Shown: positions 7,070 through 15,932, numbered from the stretch's first letter. The stretch: DNA of 64,000 nucleotides from Lachnospiraceae bacterium (GCA_021770345.1 JAETRD010000008.1:89138-153137), one strand, 5' to 3'. Notes: a model not told the origin generated them from the letters alone. Numbers and translations are program-made.

Positions 7070-9186
7070 GCCTGCCGTCCTCCTTCCTCACCTGCATAGT
7101 CACTCCAGAATTTCTGGGGCGCAATCTGAACGCGAAGATCACACTGGAGACACCTTTTTGCCTCGCAGGCCGCGTCTTCGCAGGAATAGCCAAAGTCCAT
7201 GGGCGCAAAACTGCAGGTGCGTGTTTCCACCGCCGCAACCGCGGGCGCCACGCGCTCCATCGCTGCCATCCCCGCAGCCTTTCCGATACACGGGTTCGCA
7301 TCCTGTTCCGGCGCGAGCTGTTCCTCAATCACACCGTCTCCGCCGAGATATCTGTCTATCTCCGAAGCCGCCGCGCGCGCTCCCGCGATCGCTTTTATCA
7401 CGGACTGCGTGCCCGTCACACCGTCTCCGGCCGCAAAAATTCCCTCCGCCGAAGTGCGGGTCCCTCCATCTGTCACAATCCGCCCGCGCGCAAGCGCAAG
7501 CCCAAATTCCTCCGTCACATCGGGGTGCTGCCCCACCGCAAATATCACGGTATCGGCGGCGATGATTTCATCCGAATTTTCCTCTTTTTCGATGACCGCC
7601 TTTCCGTTTTCAAAATAGAAATTCTTCACGCCAGTAACCGAGAGGCCCGCTGCTTTACCGTTTTCACCGATAATCTCGTTGAAGGTTTTCGAATTGTGGA
7701 TGTGGATGCCGTCCTCCTTTGCCCACTCGATTTCTTCATCGGATGCCGTCATTTTGTCCGCAGCCTCGAGACATGCCATATGTACTTCCTTCGCGCCGAG
7801 CCGCAGCGCAGATTCCGCACAGTCAATCGCCACATTGCCCCCGCCGAGCACGACCACCCGCTCCCCGACCTTCATCGGTTCTCCGAGGTTTACCGCACGG
7901 AGAAATTCCGCATTCAGATAGACGTTTTCCAGATCATTTCCCGGAATCGGAAGCTTATTGCCCGCGTGCGTTCCGATTGCCGCAAATACCGCGTCATAGC
8001 CGGACGCTTTCAGTTCCGCCGCAGAAGCCACGTCGCTTTCGCATTTTATCACAACGCCGATCGCCTCAATCTCCGCAATCTCTCTGTCGAGAACCTCCCT
8101 GGGCAGACGGTAAGACGGAATCCCGTACCGCATCTGTCCGCCGGCCTGCGGCAGTTTTTCAAAAACGGTCACCTCATGCCCCAATTTCTTCAGGTAATAC
8201 GCCGCCGTAAGTCCCGCGGGCCCCGCGCCGATCACCGCAACCCGCTTGCCGCTGTCCGGTTTTCTGACCGCGCGCTCCCTCCAGCTTCCGTCATCCTGCG
8301 CGGCCGCAAACCGCTTCAGATTGCGGATGGAGAGCGGGCTGTTCAGATGGCTCCTCTTGCACTGCATCTCGCAGTTATGCGTGCAGATATATCCGAGCGT
8401 CTCCGGGAAGGGCGCCTTTTCTCTCACCACCGCCGCGGCTGCCGGATAGTTTCCCTCCCTGATAAAGCGGATATATTTCGGCACGTCGATATTGGCCGGA
8501 CAACCCTCCATACAGGGTACAAGCGACAACTCACGTCCGACTCCCTCCTTAAAGATACCGACTTTATCCCGGATAGAGCCCGTCGGGCATACCTCGACAC
8601 AGGCGCCGCAGAACATACAGCCCGCCTCCTCTAAGCTGTTCCCGTTTACGGAAACCCGCATCCTGCCGCCCTCTTTTGTGAATTTCAGCGCCCCGACACC
8701 GCGGAGTTCACCGCATGCGCGGACGCAGCGGCCGCAGAGAATGCAGCGGTACAGCTCATGTACCATCAGCGGATTGCTCTCGTCATTTTGCGCCGGTATC
8801 TTCTGTTCCCGGAGATCCCGCCCGCCATCTCCGATATATTGCGAGATGGAAGCCAGCTGGCATTTCCCGTATTTCGGACAGCCGACACACTCGCTCGGGT
8901 GCGTCTTAAACATAAGGTCGCAGGAGAGCTTTCTGATTTTTTCGGCCAGCTCGTCCCTCGTGCGGATTATCATGCCCTCCTTTACCTTCACGGAGCACGA
9001 TGTGATTACGCCGTCCACTCCCTCCTGCTTCACCACACACAAACGGCAGCCTCCGTTCGGATGCAGATTTTCATGATGGCAGAGATGCGGGATATAAATA
9101 CCGTTTTCGAGCGCCGCCTCAAGCACCGTTTTGCTCTCCTCCGCCAGTATTTCACGGTCATCAATTGTCAGTTTTACCTGTGCCAT
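7066..9186 (-). CDS. NuoG-N-terminus / GltD-like FAD-NAD(P) oxidoreductase
   Basis: A cytoplasmic flavoprotein of 706 residues built in three parts. Residues 1-80 are a 2Fe-2S ferredoxin (CHHENLHPNGGCRLCVV). Residues about 80-220 hold a His/Cys cluster (HPSECVGCPKYGKC) and two [4Fe-4S] motifs (CILCGRCVRAC, CMFCGACVEVCP). The rest is a glutamate-synthase-small-subunit-like domain with an FAD motif (VIGAGPAGLTAAYYL), an NAD(P) motif (VLGGGNVAID) and FAAGDGVTG. The ATG at 9186 follows GGAGGG; an upstream frame to 9273 lacks this. The architecture fits an NAD(P)H-ferredoxin oxidoreductase. With the NuoF-like gene behind it, it probably supplies electrons to the reductive steps of this operon. Confidence 0.85.
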   Translation of the reverse strand: MAQVKLTIDDREILAEESKTVLEAALENGIYIPHLCHHENLHPNGGCRLCVVKQEGVDGVITSCSVKVKEGMIIRTRDELAEKIRKLSCDLMFKTHPSECVGCPKYGKCQLASISQYIGDGGRDLREQKIPAQNDESNPLMVHELYRCILCGRCVRACGELRGVGALKFTKEGGRMRVSVNGNSLEEAGCMFCGACVEVCPTGSIRDKVGIFKEGVGRELSLVPCMEGCPANIDVPKYIRFIREGNYPAAAAVVREKAPFPETLGYICTHNCEMQCKRSHLNSPLSIRNLKRFAAAQDDGSWRERAVRKPDSGKRVAVIGAGPAGLTAAYYLKKLGHEVTVFEKLPQAGGQMRYGIPSYRLPREVLDREIAEIEAIGVVIKCESDVASAAELKASGYDAVFAAIGTHAGNKLPIPGNDLENVYLNAEFLRAVNLGEPMKVGERVVVLGGGNVAIDCAESALRLGAKEVHMACLEAADKMTASDEEIEWAKEDGIHIHNSKTFNEIIGENGKAAGLSVTGVKNFYFENGKAVIEKEENSDEIIAADTVIFAVGQHPDVTEEFGLALARGRIVTDGGTRTSAEGIFAAGDGVTGTQSVIKAIAGARAAASEIDRYLGGDGVIEEQLAPEQDANPCIGKAAGMAAMERVAPAVAAVETRTCSFAPMDFGYSCEDAACEAKRCLQCDLRVQIAPQKFWSDYAGEEGGRQA

Positions 9187-9244
9187 TTTTCCCTCCATGC
9201 ACCTGTGTTTTACTTCCGCGAACCCCGGGCCCTGCAGCCGGGGT

Positions 9245-9634
9245 TCACACGGACAGCACCAGGGCGATGGCAAGCGCCGTATCGCCCTGATTTGTAATAG
9301 AAATCAATATTTCGCCAATATGCGCCCGGTTCATGACCGATTGCAGTTCCTCTGTAACAAGAACCTCCGGCGCGCCGTTTTGACGCCTTACGGTCTGCAC
9401 GATGCGGAAATCAAAACGAATCTCCTCATGGCGTCCGCAGATTGCCTTGTAAACCGCTTCCTTCACCGCAAACCGCCCCGCCAGATACCCGTATATGTCG
9501 GGCGCGCGCAACGCTTCCTGTTTTTCCGCCTGCCCGAAGGTCTTTTCAAAAAACGCTCCCCGGGTTCTCCCGTCTAACTCCGCAAGCTCACGCACGGAAA
9601 CCAGATCAATTCCAATCCCCTCTACATTTCCCAT
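9245..9634 (-). CDS. acpS: Holo-[acyl-carrier-protein] synthase
   Basis: A 129-residue AcpS-type phosphopantetheinyl transferase, close to the family's usual length. It shows the two Mg/CoA motifs GIDLVSV near residue 7 and RFAVKEAVYKAI near residues 53-64. It transfers 4'-phosphopantetheine from CoA to a serine of an acyl carrier protein, and the apo-ACP gene lies just upstream in the same operon. A dedicated AcpS beside a non-standard ACP suggests this carrier is not served by the housekeeping enzyme. Confidence 0.9.
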   Translation of the reverse strand: MGNVEGIGIDLVSVRELAELDGRTRGAFFEKTFGQAEKQEALRAPDIYGYLAGRFAVKEAVYKAICGRHEEIRFDFRIVQTVRRQNGAPEVLVTEELQSVMNRAHIGEILISITNQGDTALAIALVLSV

Positions 9635-9680
9635 GTTTTAAACGCCTTTCCGCAAACGCGTCTCCCGTCCCCGCGCGCTG

Positions 9681-10688
9681 TCAGCCCTGCTTTTCCCCTG
9701 CCGCACGCACGGCAGAAATCACAATATTTCCCTTTATCTCGGAAACGGGCGCCCCTCTCGAACAGTCGCAGACAATGTGGTTGAATCCCTGCAGCATCGG
9801 CCCGTACGCATCCGCATGCCCAAACTGCTGGATCAGCTTGACCGCAGTATTTCCCACGTTTAAGTCGGGCCAGATCAGCACGTTGGCTTTTCCTGCAACC
9901 TCGCTCTCCCGCTTTACCTTTTTGGCCGCCACTGCGGGAACAATCGCCGCATCCAGCTGAAATTCCCCGTCAATCTTTAAATCCGGGCGCTTTTCATTCG
10001 CGATTGCAAGCGCTTCTTTTACCTTATCCACAAGCTCCCCCTGCCCGCTGCCAAGCGTGGAGTAGCAGATCATCGCACACCGCGGCTCCCAGCCTAACAG
10101 CCCTTTTACCGTGTCGCACGCCGATATCGCAATGCCCGCAAGTTCCTTTGCATTCGGGTTTGTGCAGACCGCGCTGTCGCCGACCGCAAGCAGAGAGCCC
10201 TCGCTGCCCGCGTAGCCCGGTATCTCGCAGAGTCCGATGCTCGAGATCGTGTCGATTCCGGGCTTAAGTCCGACGATCATCTGCCCCGCCAAAAGGACAT
10301 CCCCTGTCGTATTGTCAATCCCCGCAAACGTGACGTCTGCCTCGCCGGTCTTCTGCATCACCATCGCATAGTACAGCGGGTCTTCCATGCGCCTTGCGAG
10401 CGCCTTTTCTTTTAACCTCGTGTCGGGAAGCGCGACGTACCGCGCAATCAGCTCTCTTTTGTATGCGTCTTCCGCGATATCTACGATTGTAAATACCGAC
10501 GGCTCAAACCCAAGCGCCGCAGCTTTTGCGAGAATCCGCTCTCTGTCTCCGACCAGAATCGGACGAATATACCCTTCCTTTCCCGTCTCGTAAGCCGCCT
10601 GCAGCATCTTTTCGTTCTCCGCTTCCGGAAAAGCGACCCGTCCGGGGTCCGCCTTCGCCCTCGCATAGATTGTATCTAATATACCCAT
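9681..10688 (-). CDS. pta: Phosphate acetyl/acyltransferase (Pta family)
   Basis: A 335-residue enzyme of the Pta/Ptb superfamily that exchanges an acyl group between CoA and phosphate. The C-terminal half carries the family's signature order: LDAAIVPAVAAKKV, SEVAGKANVLIWPDLN, YGPMLQGFNHIVCDCSRG. Length fits the short Pta form. The start at 10688 is two bases after the ACP stop, with GAGGAA before it. With butyrate kinase in the same operon it would make acyl phosphate and then acid plus ATP. Whether it accepts acetyl, longer acyl, or acyl from the neighbouring ACP cannot be read. Confidence 0.85.
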   Translation of the reverse strand: MGILDTIYARAKADPGRVAFPEAENEKMLQAAYETGKEGYIRPILVGDRERILAKAAALGFEPSVFTIVDIAEDAYKRELIARYVALPDTRLKEKALARRMEDPLYYAMVMQKTGEADVTFAGIDNTTGDVLLAGQMIVGLKPGIDTISSIGLCEIPGYAGSEGSLLAVGDSAVCTNPNAKELAGIAISACDTVKGLLGWEPRCAMICYSTLGSGQGELVDKVKEALAIANEKRPDLKIDGEFQLDAAIVPAVAAKKVKRESEVAGKANVLIWPDLNVGNTAVKLIQQFGHADAYGPMLQGFNHIVCDCSRGAPVSEIKGNIVISAVRAAGEKQG

Positions 10689-10690
10689 AC

Positions 10691-10930
10691 TTACAATTCC
10701 TCTTCCACCTTGTCTACCAGTTCCCCGATGGTGGCGCATGCCGCCGCATCCTGCAGCGGAATCATCGCATCCAGCTCGTTTTCGATTTCTGCCACCAGAC
10801 CGACCATGAGAACCGACGCGCCTTTCAAATCGTCCTGAAAGGATGTGCGTACGGTCAGCTCCGACGCATCCCTCTGATATGTAATCGACACGAGTTCAAT
10901 GATTTTTGCTTCTAATTCTTTTCTGTCCAT
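10691..10930 (-). CDS. Acyl carrier protein with atypical attachment motif
   Basis: A 79-residue four-helix carrier. The usual D-S-L phosphopantetheine motif is replaced by DDLKGASVLMV near residues 33-43, where the serine of GAS is the likely attachment site; helix II (LVAEIENELDAMIP) follows as in ordinary ACPs. It lies three bases after the flavodoxin-like gene and two before pta. It is unlikely to be the fatty-acid ACP: it sits in a catabolic operon with thiolase, DUF35 and its own AcpS. Confidence 0.85.
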   Translation of the reverse strand: MDRKELEAKIIELVSITYQRDASELTVRTSFQDDLKGASVLMVGLVAEIENELDAMIPLQDAAACATIGELVDKVEEEL

Positions 10931-10932
10931 CT

Positions 10933-11943
10933 TCAGTCCTCCTTTACATTTCCAAACGCTTCTTTCTCCACGGCAAACACGCCCGGGTTAAACGCCGCGT
11001 AGGGCGCCTTTAATTCCGCCAGATTTTTGATGGTGCCGCTCGGCTGCGCCTTTGTCTTGATTTCCGTCGAGTGCTCGAGTTTTCCGCCCCATCTCAGGCG
11101 GGAACGCTCTAATTCTTCTTTTGTATAGTGCATATTCACAATGCCGTTTTCATCGATGGAAAGCGTTCCATGGCTGCCGCAGACCACGCAGTCCGCCGTC
11201 TTTTTGTCGTGGGAAATCTGAATCAGTCTCGTATGGCAGACCGGGCACATTCCCTCCTCGTCCCCGCGCCATGCGATGCGCTCCTCCTCCGTTTCGGCAT
11301 TCAAAGAAGCGACGATATTCTGTCCCACTCTCGTCATGCGCTCCATCATTTCCGGATAGCCGACCACCGACTCGTGCGCCATCGCGCCGTAATACTCCAC
11401 GGCATCCACGACGTCAATCGCCATCGGGAACGTAAATTCAAACATCATCGGCAGCGTCAGCGCAATCCAGTTTTCCGTCATCGCACCGCCCACGGAAATC
11501 AGTGCCGCCTGCCGCTTCTTGAAGGAACGCTTATCCGGAAGCTGCTCCTCGGGCTTTCCGGCCGCCATCCCCTCCTCAAATGCCGCTTTGCGGAACGTGA
11601 TGTCATGGCTCGGTCCGATTCTGTCACAGATCGTCTTGAAACGGCCGGTGACGGACGTCTCATAGGTCGGACAGGCGAGAATCACCGCATCCGACTGCAT
11701 CACGGCCTCGTCTAAAATATCAAAATCATCGTGTCTCACACAGTAGCCGCGTCCTCTGCCCGTCATCAGGCCGATGGTGCAGGCGATACACCCGGTACAG
11801 TTGCTCACATTCAGATCATCCGCGCGGAGAAACGCGACCTCACAGCCTGCCTTCTCGCATTCCATGAGCGCGTGCTTTACCATCACGTCGCAGTTGCTCA
11901 TTTTCCGTCCGAATGAAATCCCTAATACTTTTTTCTTTTCCAT
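10933..11943 (-). CDS. Flavodoxin-like NAD(P)H-FMN reductase with C-terminal Zn-ribbon-like segment
   Basis: A 336-residue protein. The first 200 residues form a flavodoxin-fold NAD(P)H-dependent FMN reductase (VLGISFGRKMSNCDVMVKHAL, SDAVILACPTYE), with a CTGCIAC motif near residues 48-54 of the iron-sulfur flavoprotein type. A second cysteine set, CPVCHTRL...CVVC near residues 235-255, resembles a zinc ribbon. The substrate is unknown. The ATG at 11943 has TGGAGG eight bases before it. It lies between the DUF35 gene and the ACP gene, so it may reduce a thioester-linked intermediate; this is inference. Confidence 0.75.
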   Translation of the reverse strand: MEKKKVLGISFGRKMSNCDVMVKHALMECEKAGCEVAFLRADDLNVSNCTGCIACTIGLMTGRGRGYCVRHDDFDILDEAVMQSDAVILACPTYETSVTGRFKTICDRIGPSHDITFRKAAFEEGMAAGKPEEQLPDKRSFKKRQAALISVGGAMTENWIALTLPMMFEFTFPMAIDVVDAVEYYGAMAHESVVGYPEMMERMTRVGQNIVASLNAETEEERIAWRGDEEGMCPVCHTRLIQISHDKKTADCVVCGSHGTLSIDENGIVNMHYTKEELERSRLRWGGKLEHSTEIKTKAQPSGTIKNLAELKAPYAAFNPGVFAVEKEAFGNVKED

Positions 11944-11985
11944 TCCGATACCTCCAGTACAATTTCTTTTGAAATACAAATCCGT

Positions 11986-12405
11986 TTATCCCAGATATTT
12001 CTCGTCCAGATCAAACACGACCGTCTTATAACCGTCCCTCTGGTAGATGGCCGCATGTACGTCTAACGGCATCCTCTCGAGCAGTTCTTTTCTGGATTTC
12101 CGCGAGATTCCCCGCACGACCGCGTTACATCTCGCACCCTCCGCAAGCTCGACTTCCCCGTAGGCATATTTGCCGAGTTCCCTGTACTCCGGCTTCGAGG
12201 ACAGCGCCGCGGGCATGACGATGGAATGCATTTTTGCTTTTCCGGAAATCTCGCACCACTCCGTCTCAAGGCTGCCGCAGGAGTTGCACGCGTAGACCGG
12301 CGGGAACTCCACAGCTCCGCACTTCGGGCATCTGCGCCCCATAATCTTCCCTTCCTCAAGGAAATCATAAAAGCCCTGCACCACTTTTTCTAATTTAATA
12401 GCCAT
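11986..12405 (-). CDS. DUF35 Zn-ribbon/OB-fold partner of the thiolase
   Basis: A 139-residue protein with an N-terminal helix, a four-cysteine rubredoxin-like zinc ribbon (CPKCGAVEFPPVYACNSCG, residues 25-43) and an OB-fold. DUF35 proteins form complexes with thiolases, as in archaeal acetoacetyl-CoA thiolase/HMG-CoA synthase, the PhlACB acyltransferase and steroid side-chain aldolases. The gene starts 15 bases after the thiolase stop, with GGGAGGG in front, so it is almost certainly that thiolase's partner. It has no catalytic residues of its own that I can see. Confidence 0.88.
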   Translation of the reverse strand: MAIKLEKVVQGFYDFLEEGKIMGRRCPKCGAVEFPPVYACNSCGSLETEWCEISGKAKMHSIVMPAALSSKPEYRELGKYAYGEVELAEGARCNAVVRGISRKSRKELLERMPLDVHAAIYQRDGYKTVVFDLDEKYLG

Positions 12406-12420
12406 GTCTATCCCTCCCGC

Positions 12421-13716
12421 TCAGTCTGCCGTTCTGATAATATAGGTACAAATGTTCTGCGCGCCGCCGTAGCCTCTTAACATCGCCGTCCGGGGCAGCT
12501 TTTTCACCTGACGCTCCCCGCACTCCCCACGCATCTGTTTGACCGCCTCATACAAATCCGCAAGCCCGGACGCCGCATGCGCATGGCCGAATGAGGTTCT
12601 TCCGCCGTTCGTGTTGATCGGTTTGTCCCCGTCGTATGCGGTGCGTCCCTCGCAGATATATTTCCATCCCTCGCCGTACGGCAGGTAGCCCGCAATCTCC
12701 GCAGAGACCAGATGCGAGGTGATGATAAAGTCATTTGCGTAGAAGATGTCGAGTTCTTCCGGCTTCACTCCCGTGACCTCGTACACCTGCCGGACGGCCT
12801 CCTCGGTCGCCGTCACCTCAAAATGCGGTGTCGTGGCCTCGCAGGCGGCACAGCCGCAGCCTAACACCTCGATTGCCTTGTGGCTCTTATTCCCCATATA
12901 GGTCTCCACCATATCCGTTGCACAGACAATCACCGCAGCCGCCCCGTCACACTTGAGCTCGATTCCGCTCATGCGCAAAAAATCGCCGTTCTTCGGATTG
13001 TACGGGGAACGCATATAGTCCATCACATTGTCAAAGCCCGCTTCCCGCGCAAGCTCTTCGTAGGTACGCCTCTCGATGGCAATCTCATCCATCGAGGCAT
13101 TTTTCCGGTTTGCAATCGACATCATATTTAACGTGTCGTCCATCTGCTCGTCGGTCAGGCCTCTCGTCCTCTTATACCACTCTGCCGCATCGTCATAGAT
13201 CAGTTCCTGCCCCGCCATAAAGCTTCTCGTGTAGTTGCGGTCGTAAAGCCATGCCGTCGTCTGCAGGAATTTCTCCATCGTCATCTTTTCTCTCTTATAC
13301 GGATGATTCGGCACCGCAACGCTGTCCCCGAATTCCACGCAGCCGGATAACACACAGTTGTACTTCCCGCTCGCGACCGCGTTCACCGCCTGCTCGATCG
13401 CGTAATAGCCGGTACAGCAGGCCTCGGAATGATGAATCGACGCTTTCCCCTTCATTCCGAACCAGTTTGCAATCTGGATATTCGGCGTCAGATAATTCGA
13501 GCCGTTTAACGGGGACGCCTCGCCGTGAAAATAAAAATCAATGTCCTGCGGATTGACCCCGGCGTCCTCCATCGCCTTTAACGCCGCATATCCGAACAGT
13601 TCCCCCTCAGTCAGGCCGTCCGTCTCCTGGTTGTCAACGGTGTACATAAACGGCGTACAGCCGACGCCGATGATGGATACGCTTCTTGCATATTGATTTA
13701 CCTTTGTCTGATTCAT
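12421..13716 (-). CDS. SCP2-type thiolase / thiolase-like C-C bond enzyme
   Basis: A 431-residue thiolase-fold protein. The nucleophile is likely the second cysteine of SEACCTGYYAI near residue 100. The second half shows NTNGGRTSFGHAHAASG near residues 366-382, with GHA in place of the usual GHP. Together with the C-terminal RGYGGAQN this places it with SCP2-type thiolases, which work with DUF35 partners in acyl transfer, thiolysis or retro-aldol cleavage. The start overlaps the butyrate-kinase stop by four bases. The acyl acceptor may be the operon's ACP rather than CoA; that is a hypothesis. Confidence 0.85.
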   Translation of the reverse strand: MNQTKVNQYARSVSIIGVGCTPFMYTVDNQETDGLTEGELFGYAALKAMEDAGVNPQDIDFYFHGEASPLNGSNYLTPNIQIANWFGMKGKASIHHSEACCTGYYAIEQAVNAVASGKYNCVLSGCVEFGDSVAVPNHPYKREKMTMEKFLQTTAWLYDRNYTRSFMAGQELIYDDAAEWYKRTRGLTDEQMDDTLNMMSIANRKNASMDEIAIERRTYEELAREAGFDNVMDYMRSPYNPKNGDFLRMSGIELKCDGAAAVIVCATDMVETYMGNKSHKAIEVLGCGCAACEATTPHFEVTATEEAVRQVYEVTGVKPEELDIFYANDFIITSHLVSAEIAGYLPYGEGWKYICEGRTAYDGDKPINTNGGRTSFGHAHAASGLADLYEAVKQMRGECGERQVKKLPRTAMLRGYGGAQNICTYIIRTAD

Positions 13717-14834
13717 ATAACGTCTCCCTTCTTTTCACAATCTTCCCCGGGATCCCATACGGGCTTTCCGGTATACCGCTTCGCCTCTTCCTCGCCGCTT
13801 AAGACCCGGATGGCCCCTGCCGCCATCGCCTCAAGCTCAAACTCTCCCGGATAGGCAGTCACGGGAGCAATCCACTGACACGCCTCCGCAATCGCATCCA
13901 CGAGCGATTCGTTGTGAACCATCCCGCCGCCGAGGAGGATTCCGTCCACCGCGCCGTGCAGCACGCCCGCCATCGCGCCGATATACCGGATAATCTGATA
14001 CACCATCGCATCCCAGACCAGTTTGGCCTGCGTATCGCCGCTCTCTGCCCTGCGCGACACCGAAAGCGCATCCGACGTCCCCAGATGGCTGACAAACCCG
14101 CCGGTCTTTGTGGTGAGCGCCAGGGTTTCCTTCGCGCCGTGCGCATCGCAGTAGCGTATCAGCTCCGCGGCGGGAACGGCCCCGCAGCGGGTCGGCGCCA
14201 TCGGCCCCTCGCCGCCGACAATATCGTTGCCGTCGATCATCCTGCCTTTCCGGTGCGCGGAGACGGAGATTCCGCCCCCGATATGGCACACAATGTAATT
14301 GCAGTCCTCATATCTTACACCGTTTATGCGGCTGTGGCGGATGGCCGTCTCCTTCAGGTTCAGCGCATGCAGATGCACATTCCGGTAGACCCCTTTAATC
14401 CCGGTAATCCGCGCCTCTGTGACAAGCTCATCCGTGTCCGGCGGATTCACCACAAACGCCGGTTTGCCAAATTTTATCGCAAATTCATGTGCAATCTGCG
14501 AGCCGAGCTGCGCCGGATGCGCCACGCCGTTTGCCCCGATGCGCGCGTGCAAAAGCAGCGTCTCGTCCACCAGGTAAGTACCGCCCTCCACGGCGAGAAG
14601 GCCGCCGCCTCTCCCCACAAAGGCATCCATCCCGGCCAAATCAATTCCGGCATACTCCAATTCTTTTAATATGGCATCCCTCCGGTACGCGAGCTGGTCG
14701 CTGATGCCGGCAAATGCCCCGAGCTCTGCGGCGTCGTGGGACATATTCATCGAAAAAATCTGTTTCTCATCCGCAAAGCAGCCCACCTTCGTCGAGGTCG
14801 AACCCGGATTGATTGTCAAAATTTGATATCCCAT
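13713..14834 (-). CDS. buk: Butyrate kinase family enzyme
   Basis: A 373-residue member of the ASKHA acetate/butyrate kinase family. Its opening, LTINPGSTSTKVGCF, is the butyrate-kinase signature. Downstream are NPPDTDEL, CHIGGGISVSAHRKGRMIDGN and ILLGGGMVHN, also typical. It would convert an acyl phosphate plus ADP to a carboxylic acid plus ATP, so the operon should conserve energy. It is coupled to the thiolase by an ATGA overlap and follows the MocA-type dehydrogenase by three bases. The true acid (butyrate, isobutyrate, other) is not readable. Confidence 0.92.
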   Translation of the reverse strand: MGYQILTINPGSTSTKVGCFADEKQIFSMNMSHDAAELGAFAGISDQLAYRRDAILKELEYAGIDLAGMDAFVGRGGGLLAVEGGTYLVDETLLLHARIGANGVAHPAQLGSQIAHEFAIKFGKPAFVVNPPDTDELVTEARITGIKGVYRNVHLHALNLKETAIRHSRINGVRYEDCNYIVCHIGGGISVSAHRKGRMIDGNDIVGGEGPMAPTRCGAVPAAELIRYCDAHGAKETLALTTKTGGFVSHLGTSDALSVSRRAESGDTQAKLVWDAMVYQIIRYIGAMAGVLHGAVDGILLGGGMVHNESLVDAIAEACQWIAPVTAYPGEFELEAMAAGAIRVLSGEEEAKRYTGKPVWDPGEDCEKKGDVI

Positions 14835-14837
14835 CGC

Positions 14838-15914
14838 TCACTCCCACTCAAACCGCACGGACTCTTTCGTCTCGGCGGATTTTCTCACCGCCTCCATCAG
14901 CGCGAGCACACGTCTCGTCTCCGAAATCTTTACGAGGAAATCCGTCTGTCCGTCATACGCCTCTCTGTAGTTTCTGAAATAATCCTCGTGGCAGGTGCCC
15001 GCTTTCGTCAGGGGTTCCGTCACAAGCGTTCCCTCAGACGGCGGCCCGAAAGACCTTGTCGGGCCTGCCGCCGTCATCGTGCGCTGCCCGCCCACATTTG
15101 TGAGCAGCCTCGTGGTGCGCACGATTTTTCCCTCCGGGTCAAAACCGTCCGCATACGCCGTTCCTTTATCTCCGCCCATGATCCAGTGGCGCTCAAACCA
15201 CTTGTCATGCATCTTGTCGGAAAGGAAATAGGTGCCGAGCTCCACCTCCGCGGTGACATCGTTGTCGAATCGCATCAGAATCTTAAAGTAGTCGTCCACC
15301 TCAAAATTAATCACATTGCGGACGTCCGCATACACGGAAAGAAGCTTTGCCCCCGGCATCATATAAAGCAGCTGGTCTAAAAGGTGCACGCCCCAGTCAA
15401 AGAGCATTCCGCCGCCCTCCGCGAGATACACATGCCAGTCGTGCATATTGCCGTTAAAGCCGTAGAGCGCACTCTTAACGCTGTAGACCTTCCCGAGCGT
15501 CCCGCTGTCGTAGACGTCCTTCATCGTTCTGAAATCCGGGTCAAAACGCCTCTGATGGTGCACGGTAAAATTCACGCCGCATTCCTCCACCACACGCACC
15601 ATGTCGTCTAATTCCTGCACATTCATCGCCACCGGCTTTTCGCAGATGATATCCTTGCCGGCCCGCGCCGCCTGCAGCACCAGTTTGTGATGCTGGTTGT
15701 TATTTGCCGCAATCAGCACGACCTGCACTTCGGGGTCTTCAAACAGTTCCTCGTTCGACGCATACCGTTTGATCCCCTCTTTTACGTCCTCCAGCTGTTT
15801 CGGGTCGATATCCGAGATACCGACAACCCGATATCCTTCCATCTGTGTCAGCATCGTCTCATGCTCATGTCCCATAAATCCGTGCCCGATAATCCCTATT
15901 TTGATCGTCTCCAT
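14838..15914 (-). CDS. Gfo/Idh/MocA-family dehydrogenase (second copy)
   Basis: A 358-residue NAD(P)-dependent sugar or cyclitol dehydrogenase. Residues 1-120 are a Rossmann fold with GIIGHGFMGHEHE and the catalytic-lysine motif CEKPVA near residue 94; the rest is the alpha/beta Gfo/Idh C-domain. The ATG at 15914 has GAGGAG before it; a start four codons earlier has no such site. It lies between the second TIM-barrel protein and buk. Together with that barrel it may oxidise and rearrange the sugar released or modified by the upstream unit. Confidence 0.88.
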   Translation of the reverse strand: METIKIGIIGHGFMGHEHETMLTQMEGYRVVGISDIDPKQLEDVKEGIKRYASNEELFEDPEVQVVLIAANNNQHHKLVLQAARAGKDIICEKPVAMNVQELDDMVRVVEECGVNFTVHHQRRFDPDFRTMKDVYDSGTLGKVYSVKSALYGFNGNMHDWHVYLAEGGGMLFDWGVHLLDQLLYMMPGAKLLSVYADVRNVINFEVDDYFKILMRFDNDVTAEVELGTYFLSDKMHDKWFERHWIMGGDKGTAYADGFDPEGKIVRTTRLLTNVGGQRTMTAAGPTRSFGPPSEGTLVTEPLTKAGTCHEDYFRNYREAYDGQTDFLVKISETRRVLALMEAVRKSAETKESVRFEWE

Positions 15915-15932
15915 TGTTCTCCTCATTTCTTG

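Noticed and set aside
6883-8634. 583-codon plus-strand open frame opposite the iron-sulfur/FAD genes
   Set aside because: Composition (H, R, P, F-rich) and lack of any motif mark it as a shadow; the minus strand has cluster and FAD motifs throughout.
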